NCBI GenBank assembly: GCA_023257495.1
Contig: JALRCC010000039.1
Span: 1-40,098 of the forward strand
Direction: 5' to 3'
Origin: Rugosibacter sp.
GTDB taxonomy: Bacteria > Pseudomonadota > Gammaproteobacteria > Burkholderiales > Rhodocyclaceae
DNA: 40,098 nt
Positions within the stretch are counted from its first letter, which is position 1; every line of letters starts with the position of its first letter. The translations under genes and the position numbers were made by a program. Of this stretch, positions 1 to 12,557 are shown piece after piece. A model generated the notes under the pieces. That model had not been told where the DNA came from and did not search any database. It saw only the letters and a list, made by a program, of their open reading frames with translations.

Positions 1-935
1 CCAAGGCGCTGCATGCGCTGGTACGCTGGATCGATGTCTGTGACGGCAATATGCAGGAGGGTTCCTTCCGCTGCGATGCCAACGTGTCGGTGCGCCCGGC
101 AGGGTCAACGACTTTGGGTACCCGCCGCGAGATCAAGAACCTGAACAGCTTCCGTTTTCTGCAGCAGGCGATCGAATACGAAGTGCGCTGGCAGATCAAC
201 GAGCTGGAAGACGGACGCGCGATCCAGCAGGCCACTGTGCTGTTCGACCCGGACAGCGGCGAGACACGCGCGATGCGCAGCAAGGAAGACGCGCATGATT
301 ACCGCTACTTCCCCGACCCGGATTTGCTGCCGCTGGAAATTACGCCGGCCTGGATTGACAACGTCCGGTCTGCCCTGCCGGAATTGCCGCAGCAACTGCA
401 AGCCCGTTTTGAAACGGACTATGGTCTGTCCGCCTATGACGCGGCCACCTTGACGGCATCGCGCGAGACGGCGGCCTATTTCACGGCGACTCTGGATGCC
501 GCCGGCATTGACAACGCCAAGCTCTGCGCCAACTGGGTCATGGGCGAGGTGGCGGCGCGTCTGAACAAGGAAGGGCTGGACATGGCCGCCGTACCGCTAG
601 CGCCGACTTTTCTCGCCGGCATCATCCGCCGCATCGCCGACAACACCATTTCCAACAAGATGGCGCGCGAAGTATTCGATGCCTTGTGGGCAGGCGAGGG
701 CGCGGACGCCGATGCGATCATCGCCGCGCGGGGCTTGAAACAGGTGACCGACAGCGGTGCGCTCGAAACGGTGATTGATGAAGTGCTCGCCGCCAACTCA
801 AAATCCGTGGCGGAATTCCGTGCCGGCAAGGAGAAAGCGTTCAATGCGCTGGTCGGCCAGGTAATGAAAGCGACCAAGGGCAAGGGTAACCCGCAACAGG
901 TGAATGAATTGCTGCGCAAAAAACTCGGGGCTTGA
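1..935 (+). CDS. gatB: Aspartyl/glutamyl-tRNA(Asn/Gln) amidotransferase subunit B, 3' part
   Basis: This is the C-terminal part of GatB; the reading frame is open to the left window edge (in frame from base 3), so the start is missing. GatB works with GatC and GatA to convert misacylated Glu-tRNA(Gln) or Asp-tRNA(Asn) to the correct amide form. The visible protein begins with the family's [20 protein letters not shown] stretch, followed by NVSVRP, the [11 protein letters not shown] motif and the [20 protein letters not shown] block. The C-terminal YqeY-like helical tail ends in [16 protein letters not shown] copy of the 25-bp interspersed motif falls in the linker before the tail domain and encodes APTF. 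The upstream gatC/gatA genes would lie outside the window. Identification is secure. Confidence 0.97.
   Translation, partial: KALHALVRWIDVCDGNMQEGSFRCDANVSVRPAGSTTLGTRREIKNLNSFRFLQQAIEYEVRWQINELEDGRAIQQATVLFDPDSGETRAMRSKEDAHDYRYFPDPDLLPLEITPAWIDNVRSALPELPQQLQARFETDYGLSAYDAATLTASRETAAYFTATLDAAGIDNAKLCANWVMGEVAARLNKEGLDMAAVPLAPTFLAGIIRRIADNTISNKMAREVFDALWAGEGADADAIIAARGLKQVTDSGALETVIDEVLAANSKSVAEFRAGKEKAFNALVGQVMKATKGKGNPQQVNELLRKKLGA
587..611 (-). repeat. 25-bp bipartite interspersed motif, copy 1 (in gatB)
   Basis: On the minus strand this reads AAAAGTCGGCG, an 8-base spacer, then ACGGCG, an exact match to both arms. It lies inside gatB and is translated as APTF on the coding strand. Confidence 0.85.
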
Positions 936-971
936 TTACTGCGCGTGGTTATTCGCCGTTATTATTCCTTG

Positions 972-1655
972 CTAGCGCGCGGGGGGTGATTTTTTTGCTT
1001 GGGACTCACCGGGGACTGCGGGTACATCCGTAACTGCTGGCTCCGGTTTTTTACCGGTGAGGGTGAGATATTGCTCCTTTTCTGAAGCAAAACGAGCACG
1101 AACTTCTTCTATTTCTTTTGTCTGCGTCTCTACCGCTGTCTGCTGTGCACGTATTTCGCGCTCGTTATCCCGAATCAAGGATTGAGTCTTGGGTGGCAAC
1201 GGGTTATTTTTATAAGAAGCTTTTTCGCCATCCAGCTTTTTCTTCACTTTATTGGCCTCATCCAGTTTGGATTGAGACTGCTGAAGGTTCTTTTCCAGCA
1301 CGGTTAACGCGCGATCTCGGGCAGAATCAATTTCTTTTTCATTGGCATAGCTTGCCAGTAGTGCAGCTTTCTGTCTTTGCGCTTCCACTGCTTTGCGTTT
1401 TTCTACCTCTGCCCTGGCCAACTCTGCATCACGCCGGGCCTGCTGTTCAGCGGTAAGGGGCGCATCATATTTTTTGGATATTCTGCCTTGTCCATCACGC
1501 TCTTCATACGCACGATTTGCGCACTGGGGCGGCACAAAATCCGCGCACACCTTGCGACCCTTGGCGTCATCACAACAAAAAATGCGGGCTTGTGCTGCTG
1601 CTTCGCCTGCTACACATAGGGTCGTTGTCATTAACAGAGCAAAAAGCGGACGCAT
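972..1655 (-). CDS. Secreted DUF4124-like coiled-coil protein of unknown function
   Basis: Predicted 227-residue exported protein. Residues 1-22 form a signal peptide (MRPLFALLMTTTLCVAGEAAA). Residues 23-60 hold four cysteines (FCCDDAKGRKVC and PPQC) in an arrangement like the small DUF4124 domain. Residues about 70-200 are a long Ala/Glu/Lys/Gln-rich coiled coil, and the tail is Pro/Lys-rich. An AAGGAG ribosome binding site sits 6 bases before the ATG. It lies 21 bp downstream of pyrE on the same strand, so it is probably co-transcribed with it. It converges with gatB. The function is unknown; a periplasmic structural or envelope role is only a guess. Confidence 0.75.
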   Translation of the reverse strand: MRPLFALLMTTTLCVAGEAAAQARIFCCDDAKGRKVCADFVPPQCANRAYEERDGQGRISKKYDAPLTAEQQARRDAELARAEVEKRKAVEAQRQKAALLASYANEKEIDSARDRALTVLEKNLQQSQSKLDEANKVKKKLDGEKASYKNNPLPPKTQSLIRDNEREIRAQQTAVETQTKEIEEVRARFASEKEQYLTLTGKKPEPAVTDVPAVPGESQAKKSPPAR

Positions 1656-1676
1656 TGCAGTCTCCTTGAAAAAGTA

Positions 1677-2336
1677 TTATTCACTACCGTAACGTACCCG
1701 GTAATCACGTACTGCGGCAAGATACTCGATGAGCTCTGGCTGACCGGACAAATAATCAATAAGATCCGTTAAACGAGCAATGCTGAACACTGGGAGTCCG
1801 TACGATTGCTCAACTTCCTGAACAGCAGACAACGTGCCTTCGCCACGCTCCTGCCGATCAAGCGCAATCACTACTGCGGCAGGCGTTGCACCGGCTTGAC
1901 GAATGATCTCGACAGATTCGCGCACCGAGGTGCCCGCAGAAATAACATCATCAATGATCAGCACACGACCACTTAATGGGGCACCAACTAACACACCGCC
2001 CTCGCCGTGATCTTTGGCTTCTTTACGATTGTAGGCATAAGGCGTGTCGTGCCCTAGCCGCGATAAAGAAATCGCCGTGCCAGCCGCCAGAGGAATGCCT
2101 TTGTACGCAGGTCCAAACAGAACATCGAACTGTACACCTGAGGCAATTATCCGTTGCGCATAAAAATCACACAACCGAGACAAGGCAGCACCATGATGAA
2201 AGAGCCCCGCATTGAAAAAGTAAGGCGATAGACGCCCGGCCTTTGTTTTAAATTCACCAAACCGCAACACCCCTAGCTCACAGGCAAAGGCTATAAACTC
2301 CTGGCTTTGGCTCGTATTAATGGCATTTGCATTCAT
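1677..2336 (-). CDS. pyrE: Orotate phosphoribosyltransferase
   Basis: PyrE transfers a phosphoribosyl group from PRPP to orotate, giving OMP in pyrimidine synthesis in the cytoplasm. The protein shows the [21 protein letters not shown]-terminal block, the [12 protein letters not shown] loop, the [12 protein letters not shown] flexible catalytic loop and the PRPP-binding signature [13 protein letters not shown] near residue 125. Length (219-222 residues) is normal. The start at 2336 ([14 protein letters not shown]) is chosen because it fits the usual short N terminus; an ATG at 2345 adds three residues, and neither has a good ribosome binding site. It is divergent from xth with only 33 bp between the starts, so the two promoters must overlap the neighbouring coding region. 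Confidence 0.96.
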   Translation of the reverse strand: MNANAINTSQSQEFIAFACELGVLRFGEFKTKAGRLSPYFFNAGLFHHGAALSRLCDFYAQRIIASGVQFDVLFGPAYKGIPLAAGTAISLSRLGHDTPYAYNRKEAKDHGEGGVLVGAPLSGRVLIIDDVISAGTSVRESVEIIRQAGATPAAVVIALDRQERGEGTLSAVQEVEQSYGLPVFSIARLTDLIDYLSGQPELIEYLAAVRDYRVRYGSE

Positions 2337-2369
2337 CCGAAGCATTCTACATCGACAGGGAAGTGTTAT

Positions 2370-3167
2370 ATGTTACGGGTTATCAGTTTGAATTTAAATG
2401 GGATTCGTTCTGCGTTAAACAAAGGTGTTATTGATTGGCTGACACAAGAAGCTGCAGACATTGTTTGCGTTCAGGAACTCAAAGCCCATGTTGCAGATAT
2501 TCCCGCCGTCGCACGAGCGCCGACTTTTTATCATAGCTACTTCCATGCGGCAGAAAAAAAAGGGTATAGCGGCGTTGGTATTTTTTCCCGCCAAATGCCA
2601 GACTGCATTGTCGAAGGTTTTAATAATCCCGAATTTGATGCTGAGGGCCGCTATATTCAGGCAAATTTTGGTCGTTTAACCGTCGTATCGCTATATCTGC
2701 CATCGGGATCCAGTTCTGAAGAGCGTCAATTAGCCAAGTTTCGTTTTTTAGAACAGTTCAAACCGAATCTGGAACAACTCGCGGCAGAAGCAAAAGCCGA
2801 CCAGCGGGAAGTTTTGTTATGCGGCGACTGGAACATTGCCCACCAGGAAATCGATCTTAAGAACTGGAAATCCAACCAAAAAAACTCGGGCTTTTTGCCT
2901 GAGGAGCGCGCCTGGTTGAGTAAGGTATTTGACGATCTTGGCTGGGTGGATGTTTATCGGCAACTACATCCCGAAGCAACGGGAGAAGCCTATACATGGT
3001 GGTCTAACCGTGGTCAGGCGTGGGCGAATAATGTGGGCTGGCGTATTGATTATCAAATCGCAACGCCTGGCCTGGCCAAGCTCGCACGTAGCGCTTCAGT
3101 TTATAAGGCGCAACGCTTTTCTGACCACGCACCGCTGATCATAGACTACGCGTGGCCTCTGGAATAG
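2370..3167 (+). CDS. xth: Exodeoxyribonuclease III (AP endonuclease)
   Basis: Member of the ExoIII/ExoA family, which cleaves abasic sites and degrades 3' ends during base excision repair. The 265-residue protein starts [19 protein letters not shown] and contains the metal and catalytic blocks [42 protein letters not shown], and the C-terminal [12 protein letters not shown] with [10 protein letters not shown]. The longer frame beginning at 2307 is rejected because the ATG at 2370 has an AGGGAAG ribosome binding site and begins exactly at the conserved N terminus. Residues APTF near position 50 are encoded by a copy of the 25-bp motif. Its partner pyrE is transcribed the other way. Confidence 0.95.
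   Translation: MLRVISLNLNGIRSALNKGVIDWLTQEAADIVCVQELKAHVADIPAVARAPTFYHSYFHAAEKKGYSGVGIFSRQMPDCIVEGFNNPEFDAEGRYIQANFGRLTVVSLYLPSGSSSEERQLAKFRFLEQFKPNLEQLAAEAKADQREVLLCGDWNIAHQEIDLKNWKSNQKNSGFLPEERAWLSKVFDDLGWVDVYRQLHPEATGEAYTWWSNRGQAWANNVGWRIDYQIATPGLAKLARSASVYKAQRFSDHAPLIIDYAWPLE
2504..2528 (-). repeat. 25-bp bipartite interspersed motif, copy 2 (in xth)
   Basis: Both arms are exact on the minus strand with the 8-base spacer kept (spacer reads CTCGTGCG). It is translated as APTF in xth, the same coding phase as the gatB copy. Confidence 0.82.
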
Positions 3168-3259
3168 CCACAACAATCTACTCAAAGAACTTAAAACCTG
3201 CAGCCCATCCGCAAAGAAAAGTAAGACCCACCCTGCTGCATCGCACAGAACTTACCGCA

Positions 3260-6846
<3,587 letters not shown>

Positions 6847-7044
6847 ATAAACCTTTTAATATTTATTAGAAATAGTTGAATCTGTTAATAAATTAATATT
6901 AAATTATTAAATCAAATAGTTGCACTATCAATAACACTGGGGATTACTCATATTTTTAATTGTTGATTTTTGTTGGTTAAATTTCGTAATTTATTTTTTT
7001 CATACTTACTCACAAACAATCAACGCGTTAATTAAGTTTTTTAT
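6847..7044. other. AT-rich dnaA-dnaN intergenic region
   Basis: A 198-bp gap that is visibly much more AT-rich than the flanking genes, with long A/T runs around 6885-6915 and 6950-7000. TTACTCACA at 7006-7014 differs from the DnaA box consensus at two positions, and I find no exact DnaA box. It may hold a dnaN promoter; it is a weak candidate for an unwinding region. Confidence 0.4.
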
Positions 7045-8427
7045 TCAGGTTTTTAATGTTTGTATCAGTATGTGTAAATTGTTGCTTATTTCCAGATCGC
7101 TGACTTTAACTTCTGTGATTGTACGGCAGGCATGTATTACTGTTGTGTGATCACGGCCACCAAAAAAATCACCAATTTCAGGCAAACTGTGTGAGGTTAA
7201 TTCTCTTGCTAACCACATAGCAATTTGGCGGGGGCGCGCAATTGCTCTAGTCCGTTTTTTTGAGTGAAGCTCGGAAACTTTAATTTTGTAAAAATCTGAA
7301 ACTGTTTTTTGTATCTGTTCCAGTGAAATTTGTCGATTGGTTGCACTAATAATGTCTCTCAATGCATCTTTTGCGACATCCAAACTAATTTCTTTACCAT
7401 GAAACCCTGCGTAAGCTATTACTCTATTTAGAGCACCTTCAAGCTCTCTTACGTTGGATCGAAGGTTTTTGGCAACCAAAAAACACACTTCATCAGAGAT
7501 GGAAACCCCCTCTGCTTCAGCCTTTTTTTTCAAAATTGCTATTCGCATTTCAAGTTCAGGTGGATCGATTGTTACTGTTAATCCACAGTCAAATCGTGAA
7601 ATTAATCGCTCCTCTAATCCTTGAACATCTTTAGGATAAGTGTCCGAGGTGATGATAATCTGTTTTTTAGCTTCAATTAATGCATTGAAAGCATAAAAAA
7701 ACTCTTCTTGAGTTCTATCTTTTCGATTAAAAAACTGAATATCGTCTATGAGCAGTAGATCGAGTGATCGATAGTACTGTTTGAAGTTATCCCGACTATT
7801 TTGCTGAAAAGCGCGAACCATATCAGAGAAATAATCTTCTGCATGGACATAACGAATTTCCATAGCTGGATTGGCTGCATATATCGAATTGCCAATTGCA
7901 TGAATAAGGTGCGTTTTACCTAAACCAACGCCACCGTAAATAAATAGTGGGTTGTAGGACGTGCCAGGATTCATGGCGACTTGCTGTGCAGCAGCGCGAG
8001 CTAGGTCATTTGCTCGCCCGGTAACTAGAGTATTAAAAGTAAAATCTTGATTTAAGTGCGTTTTTTGGTAATTTGATTCACCATTTTTTTCTGATGGAGC
8101 TGTTTTTTTGGTTATTTTTTGAGGTATTTCGTGATTATCTTCCAGCTCGGGGTTGGGAAGGGAGCTTTCTGGAATAGGCTCAGTGACAGACAGTTGAATA
8201 GTGATCGGGTGTGCAAAAAAGTCGTTTCCCAGCGCTTCAATTTGGGTTAGATATCGTTCTCGAACCCATTGCATAATGAATCTGTTGGGAGCAATCAGCT
8301 GATATTGGGTGTTGTTTTTGGGATCAATTTCCAAACGTAACCCTTTAATCCAGGTGTTGAATTGCTGCGCAGGAAGCTCTTGCTCAAACCAGTTTAAACA
8401 GATAGACCAAAATTCGTGCATTAACAT
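7045..8427 (-). CDS. dnaA: Chromosomal replication initiator DnaA
   Basis: DnaA-ATP binds 9-bp boxes at the origin, melts the DNA and recruits the helicase. The 460-residue protein has domain I (1-80, FWSICLNWFEQELPAQQFNTWI), a Lys/Glu/Asn-rich linker (about 85-130), the AAA+ domain from about 130 (Walker A GGVGLGKTHLIHAIG near 165-180; Walker B LLLIDDIQF near 230; sensor region RFDCGLTV), and the domain IV DNA-binding helix-turn-helix with GGRDHTTVIHA near the C terminus. The start could be 8427 or 8421 (MHEFW). A perfect DnaA box about 100 bp upstream suggests autoregulation. It is divergent from rpmH, the classic arrangement. Confidence 0.98.
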   Translation of the reverse strand: MLMHEFWSICLNWFEQELPAQQFNTWIKGLRLEIDPKNNTQYQLIAPNRFIMQWVRERYLTQIEALGNDFFAHPITIQLSVTEPIPESSLPNPELEDNHEIPQKITKKTAPSEKNGESNYQKTHLNQDFTFNTLVTGRANDLARAAAQQVAMNPGTSYNPLFIYGGVGLGKTHLIHAIGNSIYAANPAMEIRYVHAEDYFSDMVRAFQQNSRDNFKQYYRSLDLLLIDDIQFFNRKDRTQEEFFYAFNALIEAKKQIIITSDTYPKDVQGLEERLISRFDCGLTVTIDPPELEMRIAILKKKAEAEGVSISDEVCFLVAKNLRSNVRELEGALNRVIAYAGFHGKEISLDVAKDALRDIISATNRQISLEQIQKTVSDFYKIKVSELHSKKRTRAIARPRQIAMWLARELTSHSLPEIGDFFGGRDHTTVIHACRTITEVKVSDLEISNNLHILIQTLKT

Positions 8428-8628
8428 TACGGATGATTAGATTAGAAAACGTAAAAAATATACTTGGTTGTTTTTTGTTGGATTAAAGAAAGCTTGCGAT
8501 CACCGATTCTAGCGATTTTAATATGAGTTATCCACAGATATTCTATTAGCTGGGTTGATTGGCTCACTTGACTAGGTTTTTATAACATGTTCTAATGAAT
8601 GGTTTTTTTATTTGTTGAGAGATTTTTC
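8428..8628. promoter_or_regulatory. dnaA-rpmH divergent regulatory gap with one DnaA box
   Basis: A 201-bp AT-rich gap between divergent dnaA and rpmH. It contains one perfect DnaA box, TTATCCACA at 8528-8536. In many proteobacteria this gap is the origin, but origins usually carry several boxes and only one is seen here. The site could serve dnaA autoregulation. Confidence 0.6.
8559..8586 (+). promoter_or_regulatory. Possible sigma-70 promoter of rpmH-rnpA
   Basis: TTGGCT at 8559-8564 and TATAAC at 8581-8586 are separated by 16 bp and lie about 43 bases before rpmH. The match is moderate. It would drive rpmH and the co-directional genes that follow. Confidence 0.4.
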
Positions 8629-8763
8629 ATGAAACGTACATATCAACCTTCCGTTATACGGCGTAAACGTACCCATGGCTTTCTTGTTCGCATGCGTACC
8701 CGTGGTGGGCGTGCTGTTATTCGAGCACGTCGGGCTAAGGGACGTCACAGCCTTGCGGTTTGA
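8629..8763 (+). CDS. rpmH: 50S ribosomal protein L34
   Basis: A 44-residue, very basic protein starting [18 protein letters not shown] and ending [11 protein letters not shown], the invariant L34 pattern. L34 is a small structural component of the large ribosomal subunit. Its stop overlaps the TTG start of rnpA, so the two are translationally coupled. It is divergent from dnaA. Confidence 0.98.
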   Translation: MKRTYQPSVIRRKRTHGFLVRMRTRGGRAVIRARRAKGRHSLAV

Positions 8764-9140
8764 TTCCAAACTCATTTAGCTTTGGTGTCGAGAGGCGATT
8801 ACACACCCCGAATGAGTTTTCGGGTGTGTTTTCATCTCGGCAGGTGGTTCGGGGTGGGTTAAATTCCCCTTTTATATTGCATTTTCGGTTACTTGGAAAT
8901 CAGAGTTTGCCGCGTTTGGGGGTTGTTGTTCCCAAGAGGCTTGTTAAAAAGGCTTTTTTAAGGAATGCGGTTAAAAGACAAGGGCGTGAAGCCTTTCGTC
9001 TGTTTGCAAACGAGCTCCCGTCGTGTGACCTGATTTTAAGGGTTCACCGTCCTTTAGGCTCTGTAAAGCACCCTGCGTGCAAGGATTGGCGGCTACTGAT
9101 AGATGATTTATTGAAGCGCTTGGTCGCCCAGCAACCTTGA
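8760..9140 (+). CDS. rnpA: Ribonuclease P protein component
   Basis: Protein cofactor of RNase P, which trims the 5' leader of tRNA precursors. The 126-residue protein shows the [16 protein letters not shown]-terminal start of the fold and the RNA-binding signature [20 protein letters not shown] near residues 60-80, followed by DLILRVHRP. The TTG start overlaps the rpmH stop (TTGA); no alternative start codon fits before the conserved region. It is followed within 3 bp by yidD. Confidence 0.94.
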   Translation: MIPNSFSFGVERRLHTPNEFSGVFSSRQVVRGGLNSPFILHFRLLGNQSLPRLGVVVPKRLVKKAFLRNAVKRQGREAFRLFANELPSCDLILRVHRPLGSVKHPACKDWRLLIDDLLKRLVAQQP

Positions 9141-9143
9141 AAA

Positions 9144-9365
9144 ATGACTTCTTGGCCTGTAAAGATTTTCCTGTTTATGATCCGTTCTTATCAATGGGCG
9201 ATTAGTCCGTTGATAGGAAATTGTTGCCGCTTCGAGCCTAGTTGCTCTAATTACGCGATATTGGCTCTGCGTAAGAAGGGGTTAGTTGTTGGAATATGGC
9301 TGACCATATGCCGAGTGATTCGTTGTCACCCATGGCACCCTGGTGGTTATGATCCAATACCTTAG
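9144..9365 (+). CDS. yidD: Membrane protein insertion efficiency factor YidD
   Basis: A 73-residue YidD family member. The visible signature is YQWAISPLIGNCCRFEPSCSNYA followed by CHPWHPGGYDPIP; described here in part: residues 16-38 and 61-73, with the conserved cysteines and an amphipathic N-terminal helix. YidD is thought to help YidC-dependent insertion at the inner face of the membrane. It lies between rnpA (3 bp upstream) and yidC (32 bp downstream), its standard position. Confidence 0.95.
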   Translation: MTSWPVKIFLFMIRSYQWAISPLIGNCCRFEPSCSNYAILALRKKGLVVGIWLTICRVIRCHPWHPGGYDPIP

Positions 9366-9397
9366 TAAAATTCAAATGCTTAATAGCTGAGAGAGTT

Positions 9398-11029
9398 ATG
9401 GATAACCGCCGATTAGTATTGATTCTTGTATTCAGCTTCTCGCTTGTCATGCTGTGGAATGGCTGGCAGGGGTCTGTTCAACCTAAAAACACATCAGCAA
9501 CCCAGGCGACTTTTGTGAGTGATTTACCCTCACGCGGGGCGGATGTTCCTGCTACCAGCATTCCCACCGCTGAAGGAACCGCTGGATTAGCGGAAGCAGC
9601 TATTAAAGAGGCTGCTAAGGTTGAAGTGATCAAGGTGGAAACCGACTTGTTTTTGGCAGAAATATCCCCTCGGGGAGGGGATATTGTCCGTTTAGAATTG
9701 AAGAAACACCATGATTCTAAGGATAAAAATCGCGCATTTACTCTTTTTGATGCAGGTGAACATCATGTTTACAACGCTCAATCTGGCGCTATCGGTGAAG
9801 GTTTGCCTAACCATCGGAGCATGTGGCGTGTTGTCGGTGAATCACGCCATCTAAAGGAGGGGGATAATACGCTGAGTGTCCAGCTCGTTTCTGATTTTCC
9901 TGATGGTAAGCAGGTAGTAAAGACTTACATTTTTCATCGCGGAAGCTATCAAATCAGCGTTCAGCATGAAGGTTTGCCTGTGGGATCTTCTACTTATTAC
10001 CAATTTACTCGTGATGGGAAACCTGCAGAAGAACATGGTAATCCCATGATGATAGGGACGTCGACCTTTACCGGCCCAGCGGTATTTACAGAGTCGGAAA
10101 AGTTCCAAAAAGTGAGTTTCTCTGACATTACTAAAAATAAAGCTAAATTTGCAACGAAAGCCGATAACGGTTGGCTCGCTATGGTGCAGCATTATTTCTT
10201 TGCCGCCTGGTTGCCACCTCAGGGCGTTGCTCGCGAGTTTTATATGCGACCGATTGGAGCAGATCTTTATTCTGCAGGTGTCATCTTGCCTGTGGGTGCT
10301 GATGGCAAAAGTTCAGTATCGCTTTACGCGGGTCCCCAGGAATTGCAGAATCTCAAAGCTATTGCCCCAGGGCTGGATCTGGTGGTGGATTATGGCTGGC
10401 TGACAGTGATTGCCGCACCTCTGTTTTGGGTGTTAGGTGTTATCCATAAACTTACAGGTAATTGGGGTTGGGCAATTATCCTGCTCACTGTTCTGATCAA
10501 GCTGGTGTTTTTCCCTCTATCTGCAGCTAGCTATAAATCCATGGCCAAGATGCGCTTGGTTACTCCGAAACTAGCTAAGCTGAAAGAGACTTACGGGGAT
10601 GACAGGATGCGGCTTAACCAGGAAATGATGGCGCTTTATAAAAAGGAGAAGATTAATCCGCTGGGTGGTTGTTTGCCTATCCTTATTCAAATTCCTGTTT
10701 TTATTTCGCTATATTGGGTTCTTCAAGGCACGGTAGAGATGCGTAATGCACCTTGGATTGGCTGGATTCAAGACTTATCGGCGCAAGATCCCTACTATGT
10801 TCTGCCACTGCTCATGGGGGTTACCATGTTTATTCAGACCAAACTGAACCCCGCTCCACCGGATCCTTTGCAGGCTAAGGTGATGTTAATGATGCCAATT
10901 TTATTCACGGGTATGTTTTTGTTCTTTCCAGCAGGCTTGGTGTTGTACTGGACTGTCAATAATCTGTTATCTATCGCCCAGCAGTGGCAAATTACCCGGG
11001 CGATTGAATCGGCAAGTAAGCCAGCATAA
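9398..11029 (+). CDS. yidC: Membrane protein insertase YidC
   Basis: YidC inserts and folds inner-membrane proteins, alone or with SecYEG; substrates include ATP synthase subunits c and a, encoded further down this window. The 543-residue protein has an N-terminal membrane anchor (residues 5-22, LVLILVFSFSLVMLWNGW), a large periplasmic beta domain (about 60-345), and the conserved 60KD_IMP core from about residue 355 (GNWGWAIILLTVLIKLVFFPLS, the MRLVTPKLAKLKETYGDDR loop, NPLGGCLPILIQIPVFISLYW), ending with further membrane segments. The long periplasmic domain is typical of Gram-negative bacteria. A GAGAGAG ribosome binding site precedes the ATG. Confidence 0.98.
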   Translation: MDNRRLVLILVFSFSLVMLWNGWQGSVQPKNTSATQATFVSDLPSRGADVPATSIPTAEGTAGLAEAAIKEAAKVEVIKVETDLFLAEISPRGGDIVRLELKKHHDSKDKNRAFTLFDAGEHHVYNAQSGAIGEGLPNHRSMWRVVGESRHLKEGDNTLSVQLVSDFPDGKQVVKTYIFHRGSYQISVQHEGLPVGSSTYYQFTRDGKPAEEHGNPMMIGTSTFTGPAVFTESEKFQKVSFSDITKNKAKFATKADNGWLAMVQHYFFAAWLPPQGVAREFYMRPIGADLYSAGVILPVGADGKSSVSLYAGPQELQNLKAIAPGLDLVVDYGWLTVIAAPLFWVLGVIHKLTGNWGWAIILLTVLIKLVFFPLSAASYKSMAKMRLVTPKLAKLKETYGDDRMRLNQEMMALYKKEKINPLGGCLPILIQIPVFISLYWVLQGTVEMRNAPWIGWIQDLSAQDPYYVLPLLMGVTMFIQTKLNPAPPDPLQAKVMLMMPILFTGMFLFFPAGLVLYWTVNNLLSIAQQWQITRAIESASKPA

Positions 11030-11098
11030 CCAGATGAAGTGAATGCTGGCTCATCAGTAAGCCAGGCTGGTAATTACTGCATAAGTTTGTGAGGCTCC

Positions 11099-12445
11099 AT
11101 GGCCAGTAGTGCTGTAGACACAATCGCTGCAATTGCTACGGCGGCTGGTCGTGGCGGTATCGGAATTGTCCGTATTTCCGGGCGCGATTTATTGCCGTTT
11201 GCTCATCAGTTAAGCCAAAAAATACCTGTAGCGCGCCGTGTTACCACCGCCGACTTTTTTGCGGAGGATGGCTCTGTGATTGATCGCGGTGTTTTACTCT
11301 ATTTTTCTGCTCCGCATTCTTTCACGGGTGAAGATGTGATTGAGTTGCAGGGTCATGGTGGTTCGGTTGTGATGCAGATGTTGTTGGCGCGTTGTGTTGA
11401 GCTTGGGGCACGCATTGCCCAACCCGGTGAATTTTCTCAACGTGCTTTTCTGAATGACAAAATGGACCTCGCCCAGGCTGAGGCGGTGGCTGATCTGATT
11501 GATGCCGGAACGGCTGCTGCAGCGCGATCGGCATTACGTTCCTTATCTGGTGATTTTTCTCGCGAAGTCCAGGCGTTAGTGGCGCAGTTAATAGAATTGC
11601 GCATGCTGATTGAAGCGACGTTAGATTTTCCTGAAGAAGATATTGATTTGCTTCAGCAGACTGATGTGGCCGAGAGGTTGAGTAATTTCTCTTTAGGTCT
11701 GAATAAGCTTCTACAGCGCGCCCGCGCGGGTAGCATTCTGCGCGAAGGCTTGTATGTCGTGTTAACGGGTTTGCCCAATGTAGGTAAATCCTCGTTGATG
11801 AATTGTTTATCGGGTGAAGACCGTGCGATTGTGACCGAGCATGCAGGAACCACGCGCGACGTGTTGCGTGAAACGATACAGGTGAATGGTATTCCGTTGC
11901 ATATTATTGATACGGCCGGATTGCGCGCCACCGAAGATCCGGTTGAAAAGATGGGGATTAGTCGCGCCTGGCAAGAACTGGACCGTGCCGATGTTGTTCT
12001 TCAGCTGGTTGACGCGAGGGTAGGAATCACAGAGGCTGATCGAATGATTTCTGCGCAACTCCCTTCCGGTGTAGAGCGGCTGGTTATCGAGAATAAGTGT
12101 GACTTGGCTGGTAAGCCGTCACAGCGGTTAGAGCTCGATGGATTGGTGCACTTGTGTTTGTCCGCCCGCAGTGGTGAGGGTATTGATCTACTACAGGATG
12201 AGTTATTGCGTATAGCAGGTTGGGTAGATGCGGGTGAGGATGTTGTTCTTGCGCGTGCGAGGCACATTGAAGCGCTTACGCATGCGGCCGAAAAGTCGGC
12301 GCTGGCGGAACGGCAGTTGGGCCAACCCGAGCTTTGCGCAGAAGAGTTGCGATTGGCGCAGATGGCTCTATCCAGTATTACAGGAGAGTTTTCATCCGAT
12401 GATTTGCTGGGCGAGATATTTTCTCGGTTTTGTATCGGAAAATAA
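11099..12445 (+). CDS. mnmE: tRNA modification GTPase MnmE
   Basis: With MnmG it installs the carboxymethylaminomethyl group on U34 of certain tRNAs. The 448-residue protein has the N-terminal tetrahydrofolate-binding domain (DTIAAIATAAGRGGIGIVRISG; FTGEDVIELQGHGG), a helical domain, and a circularly linked G domain from about 215 (G1 GLPNVGKSSL, G3 DTAGLR, G4 NKCDLAGK). It ends FSRFCIGK with the catalytic cysteine that marks the family. Two copies of the 25-bp motif lie inside the gene in opposite orientations. The gap to mnmG, its functional partner, carries two parS sites. Confidence 0.98.
   Translation: MASSAVDTIAAIATAAGRGGIGIVRISGRDLLPFAHQLSQKIPVARRVTTADFFAEDGSVIDRGVLLYFSAPHSFTGEDVIELQGHGGSVVMQMLLARCVELGARIAQPGEFSQRAFLNDKMDLAQAEAVADLIDAGTAAAARSALRSLSGDFSREVQALVAQLIELRMLIEATLDFPEEDIDLLQQTDVAERLSNFSLGLNKLLQRARAGSILREGLYVVLTGLPNVGKSSLMNCLSGEDRAIVTEHAGTTRDVLRETIQVNGIPLHIIDTAGLRATEDPVEKMGISRAWQELDRADVVLQLVDARVGITEADRMISAQLPSGVERLVIENKCDLAGKPSQRLELDGLVHLCLSARSGEGIDLLQDELLRIAGWVDAGEDVVLARARHIEALTHAAEKSALAERQLGQPELCAEELRLAQMALSSITGEFSSDDLLGEIFSRFCIGK
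11234..11258 (-). repeat. 25-bp bipartite interspersed motif, copy 3 (in mnmE)
   Basis: Exact in both arms on the minus strand, spacer GTGGTAAC. On the coding strand it is translated in the ADF phase (TTADFF), unlike copies 1 and 2. Confidence 0.83.
12291..12315 (+). repeat. 25-bp bipartite interspersed motif, copy 4 (in mnmE)
   Basis: First arm exact; second arm ACGGCA (5 of 6), spacer CTGGCGGA. It is translated as EKSAL in mnmE, a third coding phase, and is oriented opposite to copy 3 in the same gene. Confidence 0.8.
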
Positions 12446-12450
12446 TGTCA

Positions 12451-12466
12451 TGTTTCACGTGAAACA
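12451..12466. promoter_or_regulatory. parS: parS centromere site 1
   Basis: TGTTTCACGTGAAACA, a perfect 16-bp palindrome identical to the widely conserved chromosomal parS consensus. ParB, encoded 3.4 kb downstream, would bind here. It starts 5 bp after the mnmE stop codon. Confidence 0.96.
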
Positions 12467-12476
12467 CTAAGGGATT

Positions 12477-12492
12477 TGTTTCACGTGAAACG
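12477..12492. promoter_or_regulatory. parS: parS centromere site 2
   Basis: TGTTTCACGTGAAACG, one mismatch (last base) from the parS consensus. It starts 26 bp after the first site, about two and a half helical turns away. Confidence 0.92.
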
Positions 12493-12557
12493 GTTTTGGA
12501 GTTTATGTTTCATGGTGTGGTGGCGTATCATTGCGCCTCGAGATTGAGGTGGTAAAA

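Noticed and set aside
476..919. 147-codon minus-strand open frame
   Set aside because: Antisense to gatB; Ser/Ala-rich shadow.
9500..9520. GGCGACTTTTGTG in yidC as another copy of the 25-bp motif
   Set aside because: Core is only partly matched (GCGACTTTT) and neither the spacer nor the ACGGCG arm is present.
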